33,137 bases of DNA, taken from NCBI GenBank assembly GCA_012521875.1, contig JAAYLN010000141.1, positions 1 to 33,137 of the forward strand, read 5' to 3'. Source of the stretch: Lentisphaerota bacterium (lineage in GTDB: Bacteria; Verrucomicrobiota; Kiritimatiellia; RFP12; JAAYLN01). Each line of letters begins with the position of its first letter. The stretch's first letter is position 1. The notes below the pieces were generated by a model that was not told the DNA's origin, ran no database searches, and worked only from the letters and a program-made list of their open reading frames with translations. The position numbers and the translations under genes are program-made. Below, piece by piece: positions 8,201 through 17,052 of this stretch.

Positions 8201-10713
8201 GTGGAGACCGTGCCGCCGGAACCCGCCGTGACCGCGACGAAGTACTGGTTCGTGAAGTACCACTCCAGCCGCTCAATGTCCGTGTGGGTGTAGGTCAGCC
8301 CGTTGGAGGAGCCGGAGTCCAGCAGCGTCTCCGCGAGCGTCCCGCGGTCGATGCCGTAGCGCCGCCATCCCGTGCAGAGATACCGGACGCCCTCGCCGGC
8401 GGCGACCCAGGGCGAGACCGAGCAGGTGTACTCCCCGTCCTCAACCCGGTCCTCGTGGAGTCCGTAGGCAGGATCGGCGATCCCGTAGTCGGCGGGGCGG
8501 CCGACGACCTGCAGCGAGGTGCTTAAAGTGCCGACTGCGCTGTAGTCGTTGAACGCGGGGTCGGCCACCGTGTCGTGCTCTGCGCGCACCCAGTCGGCGG
8601 AGGCGACGGCGTCGAGCAGCCGGAACTCGTCGAAGCAGCCCTTGTAGGTGGTCACGCTGTTATCGGGATTGCTACCGAAGGCGAGTCCCAGGCCGTTGTC
8701 CGTCGCGGGGACGATGCCGGCGTTACTGACTTTCCTGACGCCGTTGACGTAGGCGTCGAGTTTATCGTTCTTGTAAACGAAGGAGACGTGATACCAGTCG
8801 CCCAGGCTGATATCCGGCGTGGGGACTTTGACCTGAGGATTTTGTGCGGCACCGCGAACTCCCATTTCGACTTTCGATCCGTTTGTGAGCTCGATTTCGA
8901 AGCCGTCCGAGTCTTGCCACCCTTTTTTACGGGAGAAGAGACGCTCCCAGCCATTGGCCGCGTTCTTGCGGTGGCGGCACCAGCCGGAGAGGGTGAAGGT
9001 GCTGCCGATGGCCAGCGCGTTGTAGTTGGCGGTTAGAAAGCCGGTCTTGTCCACCTGAGTAGTGGCGTCGTCGCTGTTCAGGACGCAGTTGCCGACGATG
9101 CCGTCGACGCGGCCGGTGGAGACGGTGGGCTTGTAGGCCGTGCTGTCGAGCCCGCTGGCAGTCGAGTCGGGCGTGACGCCGGCGGGGGAGATGGCGGCGA
9201 AGTGCCAGACCCCGCGGAAGTTGGCCGGTGCCCAGGTCGAGCCGTCGGTGGTGAATCCGGGCGCGCTGGCATCCGGGGCGCTGAAGTAGAGGCGGAGCGT
9301 GGTCGTGGCGGTCAGTTCCGGCACGCAGACCCAGACGAACGAGGTGCCGTTGGTGTTCCAGGTGTCGATCTCGTGCTTCAGGACTCTCCCGTCGGCGCCG
9401 AGGAAGAGGAGGTCGGCGCCGTCGGGCCGGCACATCGTGTAGTCAAAGCCCGTGATCCCCTCCGAGAGGCGCACGAGCACGGGGAAGTTGGTCAGCGGCA
9501 CGCTGCCGGCATAGCCGCGGGTGGTGATGTCTATGAAGCGGCTGCCCCGCGCGTAGAAGGCCGCGGAGGCGGCGACCGGCTCCGCGGCCGGGAAGGAGAG
9601 CGTAGCCTGGTAGCGCTGCGCCTCGGGCACGTTGCCCGTCCAGGAGGCGAAAGTGAAACCGGCATCGGGCGTGGCCGTGACGGTGACATTGGAACCGGCG
9701 GCATACCAGCCGCCGGTGGTGGAGACCGTGCCGCCCGCCCCGGCCGCGAAGGTGACCTTGTTGGAGGCGGTCGCGAACAGCCACTCCAGCACGTCAAAGC
9801 CAGCCTGATGGGTGTACGAGACGGAATTGCCGGTGCCGGAGTCGCAGGCGACACCGTTGGTGGAGAGCCTCCAGCCCGTGCAGTTGGCAATCATCGTGTC
9901 GCTGACAATGCTGGAGGCGACCGAGGCGACAACGTTGGATCCGACGGCCACGTCGTCATACATGCTGCAGGCGGGCGACGCCGACACGATATCGTAGTCC
10001 GAGACAATGTAGAGACGGTTTGTAGCGGGATTCTCACCCCTGTAGGCGCCTCGGGGCGGCGCGTAGAAGGTCTCGGACACCCGATCCCACAGTCCCGTCA
10101 CAGAGCCGACGGCGCAAGGCACGAAGTCGCGGACGAGATCGTCTTCCTCGTAAACCTTCACGGAGTAAATCCGATGCGTGGAAATATTAGAGATGTTGTC
10201 AAGGTTTGGCCCGACTCGTGACGCACCGATGGCAATGGGATAGGGGGTGGTGATGCTCATGCCGGGCGAAAGTGCCGTTTCGGGAGCCGTGGCGCCGTTG
10301 TCGATCTTGAGCGCCCGGCCCGTGGCGGTCTTGTAGTTGAAGTCGATCAGGTGCCTTTCGGTATCAACAGGGATGCCGGGAGCGACTTGGTTCCACCCCA
10401 TGGAACCGCTACAGTAGGTGTATGCCCAGTTGCCGTTGCCGTTCTGGCACATGCTGAAACCCCAGTTCGCCGATGTAAGGTGCGTTCCAAAGAAACGCTC
10501 CTGATTGCCCGTTGTAAGCTTCTGCATGTCGAGAACAAAGCGCGTCGTCGGCGTGGCGTGATACTGCGTGTCGATCCAGGGGCTGTTCGCTGCCGAGACA
10601 ATCGATCCGAGCTCGACGCGCGCGGTTCCGGCGGCCCGCAGAGGCGTGTCCGCGGCCAAACCGATGAACACCGCCAGCGCGGCGGTTGCGAAGCTGGTAT
10701 AATTCCTCATCAT
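5227..10713 (-). CDS. Giant secreted surface protein: LamG-type, divergent InlB B-repeat, DUF2341-like, PKD-like, and two right-handed beta-helix / choice-of-anchor-Q-like segments
   Basis: Signal peptide MMRNYTSFATAALAVFIGLAADTPLRA; VTFAAGAGGTVSTTGGWYAAGSNVTVTATPDAGFTFASWTGNV repeated; LDAYVNGVRKVSN...CFDEFRLLDAVASADWVRAE (LamG); GAGVYMSGGTLERCTVVSNH... and DMGAFE/DMGAYE endings. ORF extends to 10788 but ATG 10713 fits the signal peptide. Confidence 0.88.
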   Translation of the reverse strand: MMRNYTSFATAALAVFIGLAADTPLRAAGTARVELGSIVSAANSPWIDTQYHATPTTRFVLDMQKLTTGNQERFFGTHLTSANWGFSMCQNGNGNWAYTYCSGSMGWNQVAPGIPVDTERHLIDFNYKTATGRALKIDNGATAPETALSPGMSITTPYPIAIGASRVGPNLDNISNISTHRIYSVKVYEEDDLVRDFVPCAVGSVTGLWDRVSETFYAPPRGAYRGENPATNRLYIVSDYDIVSASPACSMYDDVAVGSNVVASVASSIVSDTMIANCTGWRLSTNGVACDSGTGNSVSYTHQAGFDVLEWLFATASNKVTFAAGAGGTVSTTGGWYAAGSNVTVTATPDAGFTFASWTGNVPEAQRYQATLSFPAAEPVAASAAFYARGSRFIDITTRGYAGSVPLTNFPVLVRLSEGITGFDYTMCRPDGADLLFLGADGRVLKHEIDTWNTNGTSFVWVCVPELTATTTLRLYFSAPDASAPGFTTDGSTWAPANFRGVWHFAAISPAGVTPDSTASGLDSTAYKPTVSTGRVDGIVGNCVLNSDDATTQVDKTGFLTANYNALAIGSTFTLSGWCRHRKNAANGWERLFSRKKGWQDSDGFEIELTNGSKVEMGVRGAAQNPQVKVPTPDISLGDWYHVSFVYKNDKLDAYVNGVRKVSNAGIVPATDNGLGLAFGSNPDNSVTTYKGCFDEFRLLDAVASADWVRAEHDTVADPAFNDYSAVGTLSTSLQVVGRPADYGIADPAYGLHEDRVEDGEYTCSVSPWVAAGEGVRYLCTGWRRYGIDRGTLAETLLDSGSSNGLTYTHTDIERLEWYFTNQYFVAVTAGSGGTVSTTGNWYTAGSGVTVTAIPDAGAAFAYWTGNVPEAQRYQATLSFPTAEPVTAAAVFGQTYHVRTDGDDSADGLSWATAKQTIEAAVAAAGGAGTIILSNGVHNVTSFWVEVTQPLTITSLNGPAVTSLKAACAAFNPTQRRVMRVNHAGALISGLGMVSAYTHDSAYAQPDAVNACALRIDAGTVTNCWILGSKGLDNSGGVDMRGGLLTHCVVANNTAHRTSNNPSEGKAGGIRLQAGTVQSCVITNNSACDLGAGLRITGGIVRDSLIAANRFRDNTSGYMQGAGVYMSGGTLERCTVVSNHWAKNGGGLYLAGSSATVRNCQFAGNRSFYDGAGVYLSSGNLRNVTVTGNRVVYEGANGLYQSGGAVSGAIVYGNGERVYQIEARNIVKTDGTFDYSCTWPAVEGTGNVAADPLFADAAAGDYRLLPGSPALDAAAVLDDVTDDLNGTARPQNGAPDMGAFERIPGTGPLTCGFTATPEEGLAPVTATLAAFADGADADLTWFGWDFDNDGIIDAAGSDKQAVSHTFGPGFHSVALTVSNASGQAATFVGVNVIRAGSATSYVSLDGSHTPPFDTWAKAATNLQDAVDAVWAWDGAVPASVWITNGNYYIPIFWVQVEKPIALRSVNGPAETVLRAACPGWRFRRVLRVNHSGAFISGLTLRDGDVYGNYAGDSDNAGPGALRLVAGVVSNCVIRNNNGADNSGAVELRAGGLLTHCKIFNNQATRNGNTGVGLGGGVWVRGGVMRDCIVTNNQANLYGGGVWMSDGSVERCRIEGNTSGYSGVTGRHGGGIYLAGGSATACEIVNNRAYGYGGGAYFCKRTAAPWSSGAGALRNSLVTGNRSFETKPQNGHGLFLTDSISRLENVTVVDNSHGVDGSGIYLANGNMTNSIAWFNGTNDLHKTGGTVGHSCWSGATAADGNTGANPRFKDRACGNYRLTTGSPCVNTGVNYLWTRDDLDLEGNPRILFNVCDMGAYENTTLSRTLLIVR

Positions 10714-10909
10714 GCGTCTCCGGTTGCGGCGTTTGAATACACGCCTGCTATTGTCCGCCATTATAGCCGGAACCAGTGTGGCTGTCATTCCAGAACTGTA
10801 ATCGTGTCATTCCAGAACTGCAATCGGGGTAGTGTGGGGCAGGCATTCCTGCCTGCCCACGCCGTCCCGTGCAGAGCTGACTTCGCTACGCTCGTCGATG
10901 CGGAGCGCA

Positions 10910-10972
10910 TAGAGGCTCTTGCAAAAACCTTGCATGCGCACGCGGCCACGAGGGGGGGGCAAGATCCTGCGT
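10910..10972. repeat. Degenerate or internally deleted relative of the 99-bp MITE-like element
   Basis: gaggctcttgcaaaaaccttgcatgcgcacgcggccacgaggggggggcaag keeps both end motifs but lacks both palindromes. Confidence 0.5.
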
Positions 10973-10974
10973 AG

Positions 10975-12036
10975 TCAATCCGCGAGCGCTTCGGCGAGCG
11001 GCGTCACGCGCTCGAGGCGCCCGGAGGCGGCGGAGCGGAAGAGCGCGTCGGTTATGAGGGCTGTCTCGGTGGCGCTCTCGAACGTGCAGAGGGGCGGACG
11101 CCCTTCCCGCACGGCGGCGATGAAATCGGCGATCATCGGCAGATGCCAGTTGGGCGGTTCGGCGCCTGATGCGCCGGTGGTCGAATCCGCGACGGAACGC
11201 GCGATGTTGGTCACGACCTCGATGGGCAGGTCGAAATGCGGCGGCGCTCCGGGCCAGACGATCCTGCCGTCCGTGCCGAAGAACTCGTAGGAGTGCCGGA
11301 TGCGGGCATGCGAGGTGAGGTTGAGGCGGATTGCGAACTGCCGCCCGCCGAGGAAGCGCAGCAGGAGGTTGTCGAGGTCATCAACGTCGCGCCCCGGCTC
11401 CTGGTCGGGATTGAACGCGGAGAGCATAGCGAAGACGGCCTCGGGCATGCCGAAGAGGTGCTGGGCGATGTTGATGAGGTAGAAGCCGAGCGTCAGGATG
11501 GGCGAGAGACCGTCACTAAGCCGCAGCGTCTGACCGGATGGGTTGTAGAAGGGCTCGTAATCGACCGCCGCGCCACCCACAAGGCGGCCGATGCGCCCCT
11601 CCTCAATGAGCCGCCGGGTAGTGCGGAACTGTGATGTGAAGAGGCGGTAGTTCGAGCAGCCGGCCACAAGACCCGACGCACGCCGGGCGCGGATCATCGC
11701 GAGGCATTCGCCGGTGTCGCGTCCGAGGGGCTTTTCGCAGAAGACGTGCTTGCCGGCGGCCAGGGCGCGGCAGACCATCGTGGCGTGCAACCGGGGCTGG
11801 GTGGCGACATAGACGGCATCGGCACCCGATTCGGCCAGCGCGCGGTCGTAGTCGTCGAAGACCGCCGGATGGCCGGTACGCGTGGCAAGGGCGGCAGCCT
11901 TGGGGCTGCCCGCACGGCCGCAGATGGCAACCAGCCGCGAATCCGGAATCGCAAGCAGCGCCGGCGCGACGCGCCGCGTGGCGATGTCGCCCGGCCCTAC
12001 AAGGAGCCAGGTTAGCGGTTTGGAGGTGGAAGGCAT
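10975..12036 (-). CDS. Gfo/Idh/MocA family oxidoreductase
   Basis: GPGDIATRRVAPALLAIPDSRLVAICGR, DAVYVATQPRLHATMVCRALAAGKHVFCEKPLG, plus a typical C-terminal domain. Confidence 0.93.
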   Translation of the reverse strand: MPSTSKPLTWLLVGPGDIATRRVAPALLAIPDSRLVAICGRAGSPKAAALATRTGHPAVFDDYDRALAESGADAVYVATQPRLHATMVCRALAAGKHVFCEKPLGRDTGECLAMIRARRASGLVAGCSNYRLFTSQFRTTRRLIEEGRIGRLVGGAAVDYEPFYNPSGQTLRLSDGLSPILTLGFYLINIAQHLFGMPEAVFAMLSAFNPDQEPGRDVDDLDNLLLRFLGGRQFAIRLNLTSHARIRHSYEFFGTDGRIVWPGAPPHFDLPIEVVTNIARSVADSTTGASGAEPPNWHLPMIADFIAAVREGRPPLCTFESATETALITDALFRSAASGRLERVTPLAEALAD

Positions 12037-12117
12037 GATGGATGTCCTTAAAAGGCAGACACAAGAGTGATAGTGCAGTCATTTTCCCATGCCCGGGCCA
12101 TAAGGGAAAGGCGAAAT

Positions 12118-12390
12118 GTGGTAATCGGCTAGCGACAGGGATGCGCAAGAGGAGTGGACTGAATGCGGATGGAGCGTCCTCGTCCTCGTCCTCGATAGCG
12201 ATTGAACCGCCAAGACGCCAAGAGCGCCAAGAGGAACCACGAAAGACAGGAAGAGACGTGAAAAAGGGAGTAAGTGTGCGAGTGTGGGAAGTAAGTGCAA
12301 GAGTAGCGCACAGCACCCACTTAAACCCACTCTTAAACTCACTCTTAATCGGCACGCTTAATCCACCCGCTTACTCTTTAGCTTTCGACA
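12118..12390 (-). repeat. ~270-bp composite intergenic element (inverted relative to 17575-17858), pointing toward the Gfo/Idh/MocA gene
   Basis: On the minus strand, in order: TAAG array, GTGC-TGT-GCGC, CTTACTCCC, CTTGGCGCTCTTGGCGTCTTGGCGGTTCAATC, CGAGGACGAGG, CCATCCGCATTC, GCGCATCCCTGTCGCTAGCCGATTAC. Collinear with 17575-17858. Confidence 0.75.
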
Positions 12391-12621
12391 AAGTTTCCGA
12401 CAAAGCTCGCGACAAAGTGGGGGTCGCCACCACCCGCTCTCCATGCTCTCCCCGCGTCCCCTCTGTCAACAGCCGATTACGAAATGTGCGAAACCGCTTG
12501 CACCGCAAGGGCGGCTGGGGTAGGCTTGCATCTATTGAGCTGTAATCGCTCCGTGACGGGTGCGTGCATGCCACATGGCCCCGCTTCGGACCGGAGTCGC
12601 AACCGCCGGCAAGGATACCTT

Positions 12622-15600
12622 ATGACCATCAGACACCTCACCCGCCCGCTCATCACCGCCATGTCATTAGCTCTCGCAACGTCGCCGGCCTTTGCCGCCA
12701 CCGTCAGGACCGTCTATCAGGAGGAGTTCGACGGCTACGGCGATGCGGTCGAGGTCTTCAACCAGGGCGCCACCATCGCCGAGTGGCCCGCCTCGCTGAA
12801 GTCGCTCTGGCTCTCGGATGTGCGCGGCGACGCGCGCAAGACGCCTTTTCCCATCACCACGCCGCCGGCCACGGAGCGCTACACCTTTAGCTTCGCCTTC
12901 AAGTTCGGCCGTAGCGAGGCCCCGCGCGCCTTTCAACTGAAGCTCTACTTCAATGATTCCGGCCAATCCCGCGAAGTCATCCTCACCATTGATGAGGCGG
13001 GCTCGCGTTTCGGCCAGGCTGCCGTTGCCAAGCCCGCCGCAGGCCGGAAGGGCTTTCTCAACGATGGCAACTGGAACCAGGCGCTGATCGCGGTGCAGGG
13101 CCGTCAGGCGCGCCTCTTCCTCTGCCGCGGCGGTCTCTTTGCCGAGGAGTGTTCCGCCACCCTCCCCGCGGGGCGGCTGACCGGCTACAACTTCGCCTCC
13201 GGCACGCCCGTCGGCTTCGACTCCATCCGCATCGTCGAGAACGCCACGCACGAAGATCCCTATGCCTTCCGCTCCTACGTCGCGAAAATCGCGGCGGCGA
13301 GCGCGCGCGCCCGCGCCGCCGCCCTGCCCGATGCCCCCGCCGCCTACACCAACACCACCCCGCTCGGCAGCCTCGTCCTGGCCTACCGCTCCTCCGCCGA
13401 CACCCGCCGCAAGGACGACGTGATCAACCTCGCACTCCTGGACGGCACTTCGCATCCCATCCGTCTCCGCGCGCGGGACGGTCAGGCCCCCTTCGGCTAC
13501 CGCGCCTACGATGCGGCGGAGGGAGTTTTCAAGCCCGTCCCCGGCAACTGCGCCATCTCCAACCTGCTGCTCATGGTGAGCTCGCCCAAACTGGGCCGCA
13601 ACGTCTCCGTCTATACCCGACCGTGCCCGTACTACCGCTACAATCCGCCCGAACTGACCGAGAGTCTCGCCCACCTCGAAGCCTTCCCGGCCGCCGACAA
13701 CCATACGTTCGAGATCGCCCTGCACGCTACAGGCGTAGCCACCAACTACGAGGTCTGGGTCGATGCCAGGTTTGCCGGCCACCTGCCGCTCGCCGCGCCG
13801 CTGGCGGGCTTCACCGCCGCACTCAGCGGCCCCGCATCGAGCGTGCGTCTCGTCCGCGCCACGCCCGCCGGCCAGAGCGCCGGCCACGGCCTCTACCTGC
13901 CGCTGGACGTCAACGGCCTCGGCCGGCCCTTCGGTACACTCGCCGGCAAGGTCGAGTACCAGAAGGGTACCGTGCCCTTCCTGCCCGCCGATCCCGCCAA
14001 CGCCCTGAACCTGGCCCTCTGCCGCGAGAATCTCGGCTCCTTCGCCCTCGAATGCAACGGCTACCTCCAGCGCAGTGCCTTCGACGGCATGCCCTCCAGC
14101 ATGCACTTCGCCGTGCCCACCCGCCAGTATATCCGCGCCCACGCCCTCTGCGCGGTCGCACCCGACGCCCCCGCCGACTTCTTGCCCGTCGTGACCGCAC
14201 GCCTCACGCAGTTCCGCAGCGGCGACGGACGCTCCGAGGCGGTCTGCGACACCACCGTGCGCCTCCCCGCGCCCGGCTCGTCCGAGCCCCTCCCCGCCAA
14301 CGTGCGCGCCGTCGGCAAGGTCGGCAAAGTGCCGCTCTACCAAGTCGCCTTCGACTTCGACGTCGGCGCCATCCAGGACGTCGTCATGATGCAGGATCTG
14401 CCCAACCTCGACTTCGAGTTCCTGGGGCCGACCTACCGCAAGGACACCTACTACCTGAGCCGCAAGCGCTCGCCCGACTACGACACCTTCAGCTCGGTGC
14501 AGGTGCTGGCGGCCACGCTCGAACGCTCGCCCGTGGACTTCGTCGTGCTACCCGCGCGCGTCGGCAGCACCTACTATCCCGACGAGCAGGCGGGCTTTAC
14601 CGTCCGCGCCACCCCCGTGCGTCCCGGCGACAAGGCCACCTACACGGTCACCTGTACCGTCACCGACCGCGCCGGCCAGCAGCTCGATACCTTCACGGAA
14701 CGCTTTTCCGGCGCCATGGAACACACCTTCACCTTCCGCCAGAAGGCCTACGGCCCCTACAACACCATCTTCACCCTCGCGGACGCCGCCGGCAAGCTGC
14801 TCGTCACCCATCGCGCACGCTTCGCGCTGCTCCCGCCCGACACCCGCAAGGCCGGCTACGACGCCCCCTACTACAGTTGGAACTTCAACGGCGCCCACGG
14901 CACACCGCGCGACATCGCCGTCTGGGGCGACATGCTTAAGCGCATGGGCGTCCACCGCACCAATCTCGGCGGTCTCGCCGAGACCAACGAGCTCGCGCGC
15001 CGCTACCAGTTGACGATGGCCCAGTTCCCGCAACTGCGCGCCAAGACCGCCCCCGACGCCACCCCGGAGCAGCAGCGGCAGGCGATGATCGCGCAGGCAC
15101 GCGAACACACCGCCCGCTATCCCCACTGCAAGGCCGCGCTCATCTTCCACGAGAGCGGCGGTGGCGGCCCCTTCCCCGCCGAACTTCTGGGCGGCACAAC
15201 CACCATCACGCCCGAGCAGAAGCAGGAGGACGAGAAACGCACCGCCATCGCCCGCGAAGTGGCCGAGGCCTGGCGCGCCGCCGACCCCTCCGTCCGCATC
15301 GTGATCGGCAACACCGGCGAGTCGGTGGTGCCGATCGCCAAGATGTTCCGCGAAAAGCTGCCGCACAACCTGATCGACGCCATGGGCGAGGAGAGCGTCG
15401 GCATGACCATGCCGCCGGAACTCTCCACTGCCTACCCCGCCTTCAACCTCCGGCGCCTTGCCGAGATTTACGGCTACACCAATGTCATGCCGGAAGCCTG
15501 CTTCGAGTGGAAGTCGCGTGTGCGCCGCCACTTCCGCCCCGGTCTCGACGCCGCCTTCATCGCCCGCGACGCCCTGATCGCCCACGCCTGGCGCTTCCGC

Positions 15601-16698
15601 AATATCCCCGTCGTCGGCATCACCGAGATGGCCAACAGCTACTACGACACCATCTGGGGCTACGGTGCCTTCTCGCGCTGGCCGCTAGCCTACCCCAACG
15701 ACGCCTTCTCCGCCACCGCCACCCTCACTCTGGTGCTCGACCGCGCCACCTTCGTACGCCAGCTCCCCACGGGTTCGCCGACCCTCTACGCGCTCGAGTT
15801 CAAGCGCGACGGCAGCCGCATCTACGCGCTCTGGAGCGCACGCGGCGAGGCGGATGTCACGCTCGACCTCGGTACTGCGCGCTCCTACACCCGTACCGCA
15901 ATGTGCGGCGCGGTCGCGGAGGACCAGACCGCGACGCAGATCGTGGTTGACGAGGAGCCGCTCTACCTGACGCTGACCGCGCCCCTGGCCGGCGTCCGGA
16001 CCGCCCTCACGCGGCGCTACCCTCACGAGCAGTACGCCGGTGCCGACGCCGCCACCGTCGCCGCGCCCCTCGCCACGGCCGACGAGGTCGTGCTTGTCAA
16101 CACACCGGATCCGCGCATCGAGAGCACCACGTGCAACCCCTCCTTCATTGCCTTCTTCCGCCCCGGCGCCTACTCCGTCGCGGAGGTCGCCGACAACGAG
16201 CGCGGCGCCTGCATCGAGCTGACCCTCGCCACCAACACACCCGTCCCCTACCTCTACAACGAATACACCTTCCTGAAACTCGGCAAGACCGCCCCCGTGG
16301 CCGGCGAGCCCTCGACCATCAGCGTGTGGGTCAGGGGCAACTCCTCCTGGGGCAAAATCTTCTTCGAGGTCACGGATGCCGAGGGCGAGAAGTGGATCAG
16401 CGCCGGCTCCGGCGGCTACGGCTGCGTGACGCACGACTGGCCGGGACAGGCGGCCATCAACTTCGACGGCTGGCACTTCGTCCAGTTCCCCATTACCGCC
16501 GCCTCGCCCGTCAAGGTCCATGCCCCCGGCGAAAACCAGTGGCAGTGGCAGCACGACGGCGCGGACGGCAACAAGCGCATGGACTTCCCCATCCGCGTCA
16601 CGGGTCTCGGCGTGGCCATGCACCGCGAGGTGCTCAAGCTCACCGAGCTCGTCCCCGTCACACCCTCCATCCGCCTGCAGAACATTAGCGTTTTTTAG
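12622..16698 (+). CDS. Large exported protein (~1358 aa) with a probable glycoside-hydrolase-like region
   Basis: Signal peptide MTIRHLTRPLITAMSLALATSPAFA. Region PYYSWNFNGAHGTPRDIAVWGDMLKRMGVHRTNLGG...ALIFHESGGGG...NVMPEACFEWKSR...VVGITEMANSYYDTIWGYGAFSRWPL resembles a TIM-barrel glycosidase. Family not identified. Confidence 0.75.
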   Translation: MTIRHLTRPLITAMSLALATSPAFAATVRTVYQEEFDGYGDAVEVFNQGATIAEWPASLKSLWLSDVRGDARKTPFPITTPPATERYTFSFAFKFGRSEAPRAFQLKLYFNDSGQSREVILTIDEAGSRFGQAAVAKPAAGRKGFLNDGNWNQALIAVQGRQARLFLCRGGLFAEECSATLPAGRLTGYNFASGTPVGFDSIRIVENATHEDPYAFRSYVAKIAAASARARAAALPDAPAAYTNTTPLGSLVLAYRSSADTRRKDDVINLALLDGTSHPIRLRARDGQAPFGYRAYDAAEGVFKPVPGNCAISNLLLMVSSPKLGRNVSVYTRPCPYYRYNPPELTESLAHLEAFPAADNHTFEIALHATGVATNYEVWVDARFAGHLPLAAPLAGFTAALSGPASSVRLVRATPAGQSAGHGLYLPLDVNGLGRPFGTLAGKVEYQKGTVPFLPADPANALNLALCRENLGSFALECNGYLQRSAFDGMPSSMHFAVPTRQYIRAHALCAVAPDAPADFLPVVTARLTQFRSGDGRSEAVCDTTVRLPAPGSSEPLPANVRAVGKVGKVPLYQVAFDFDVGAIQDVVMMQDLPNLDFEFLGPTYRKDTYYLSRKRSPDYDTFSSVQVLAATLERSPVDFVVLPARVGSTYYPDEQAGFTVRATPVRPGDKATYTVTCTVTDRAGQQLDTFTERFSGAMEHTFTFRQKAYGPYNTIFTLADAAGKLLVTHRARFALLPPDTRKAGYDAPYYSWNFNGAHGTPRDIAVWGDMLKRMGVHRTNLGGLAETNELARRYQLTMAQFPQLRAKTAPDATPEQQRQAMIAQAREHTARYPHCKAALIFHESGGGGPFPAELLGGTTTITPEQKQEDEKRTAIAREVAEAWRAADPSVRIVIGNTGESVVPIAKMFREKLPHNLIDAMGEESVGMTMPPELSTAYPAFNLRRLAEIYGYTNVMPEACFEWKSRVRRHFRPGLDAAFIARDALIAHAWRFRNIPVVGITEMANSYYDTIWGYGAFSRWPLAYPNDAFSATATLTLVLDRATFVRQLPTGSPTLYALEFKRDGSRIYALWSARGEADVTLDLGTARSYTRTAMCGAVAEDQTATQIVVDEEPLYLTLTAPLAGVRTALTRRYPHEQYAGADAATVAAPLATADEVVLVNTPDPRIESTTCNPSFIAFFRPGAYSVAEVADNERGACIELTLATNTPVPYLYNEYTFLKLGKTAPVAGEPSTISVWVRGNSSWGKIFFEVTDAEGEKWISAGSGGYGCVTHDWPGQAAINFDGWHFVQFPITAASPVKVHAPGENQWQWQHDGADGNKRMDFPIRVTGLGVAMHREVLKLTELVPVTPSIRLQNISVF

Positions 16699-16832
16699 GC
16701 GCCGCCGGATTACCGGCTTTTTTGCCGGTAACCTTGCCGACTTCGCTGCCTGCTGCTTGTTTTCTCTCACAGAGGCAGGGGCAATTTGTGATTTGTGATT
16801 TGGCAGTGGCCTCCCGTTCGCTTCCGATGCAC

Positions 16833-16875
16833 TGGCACGGGCATCTTGCCCGTGTTGACGGCGTGAAACGCCGCC
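16833..16875 (+). repeat. Double-palindrome intergenic repeat: GGCACGGGCATCTTGCCCGTG followed by GGCG-TGAAA-CGCC
   Basis: First palindrome identical to the 99-bp elements, second one different. Confidence 0.65.
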
Positions 16876-17052
16876 CGGACGATCGACGCTCGTCCCTCCC
16901 AGCACTGCGCGATCCCGATCATCGTCCGACAACCAGATTGTCCATCATGCGGTCTTCATTGGCCTCATATGCCCAGAGTATATTCCGCAACACATCTTGT
17001 CTCGCGGAGTCTTCATCATCAAACCGAGACTGACAATCATATGCCTTGCTCT

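Noticed and set aside
7546-10221. Plus-strand ORFs 7546-8526 and 9202-10221
   Set aside because: Antisense shadows of the giant surface-protein gene.
11603-12355. 250-aa minus-strand ORF starting MPIKSEFKSGFKWVL
   Set aside because: Its first half translates the composite repeat and the rest is a wrong frame of the Gfo/Idh/MocA gene. Similar peptides (FRGSPWRSWRLGGS) arise at 17619-17906 from the same repeat.
12667-16932. Long minus-strand ORFs (558, 345 and 415 aa)
   Set aside because: Antisense to the 12622-16698 exported protein; biased composition without motifs.
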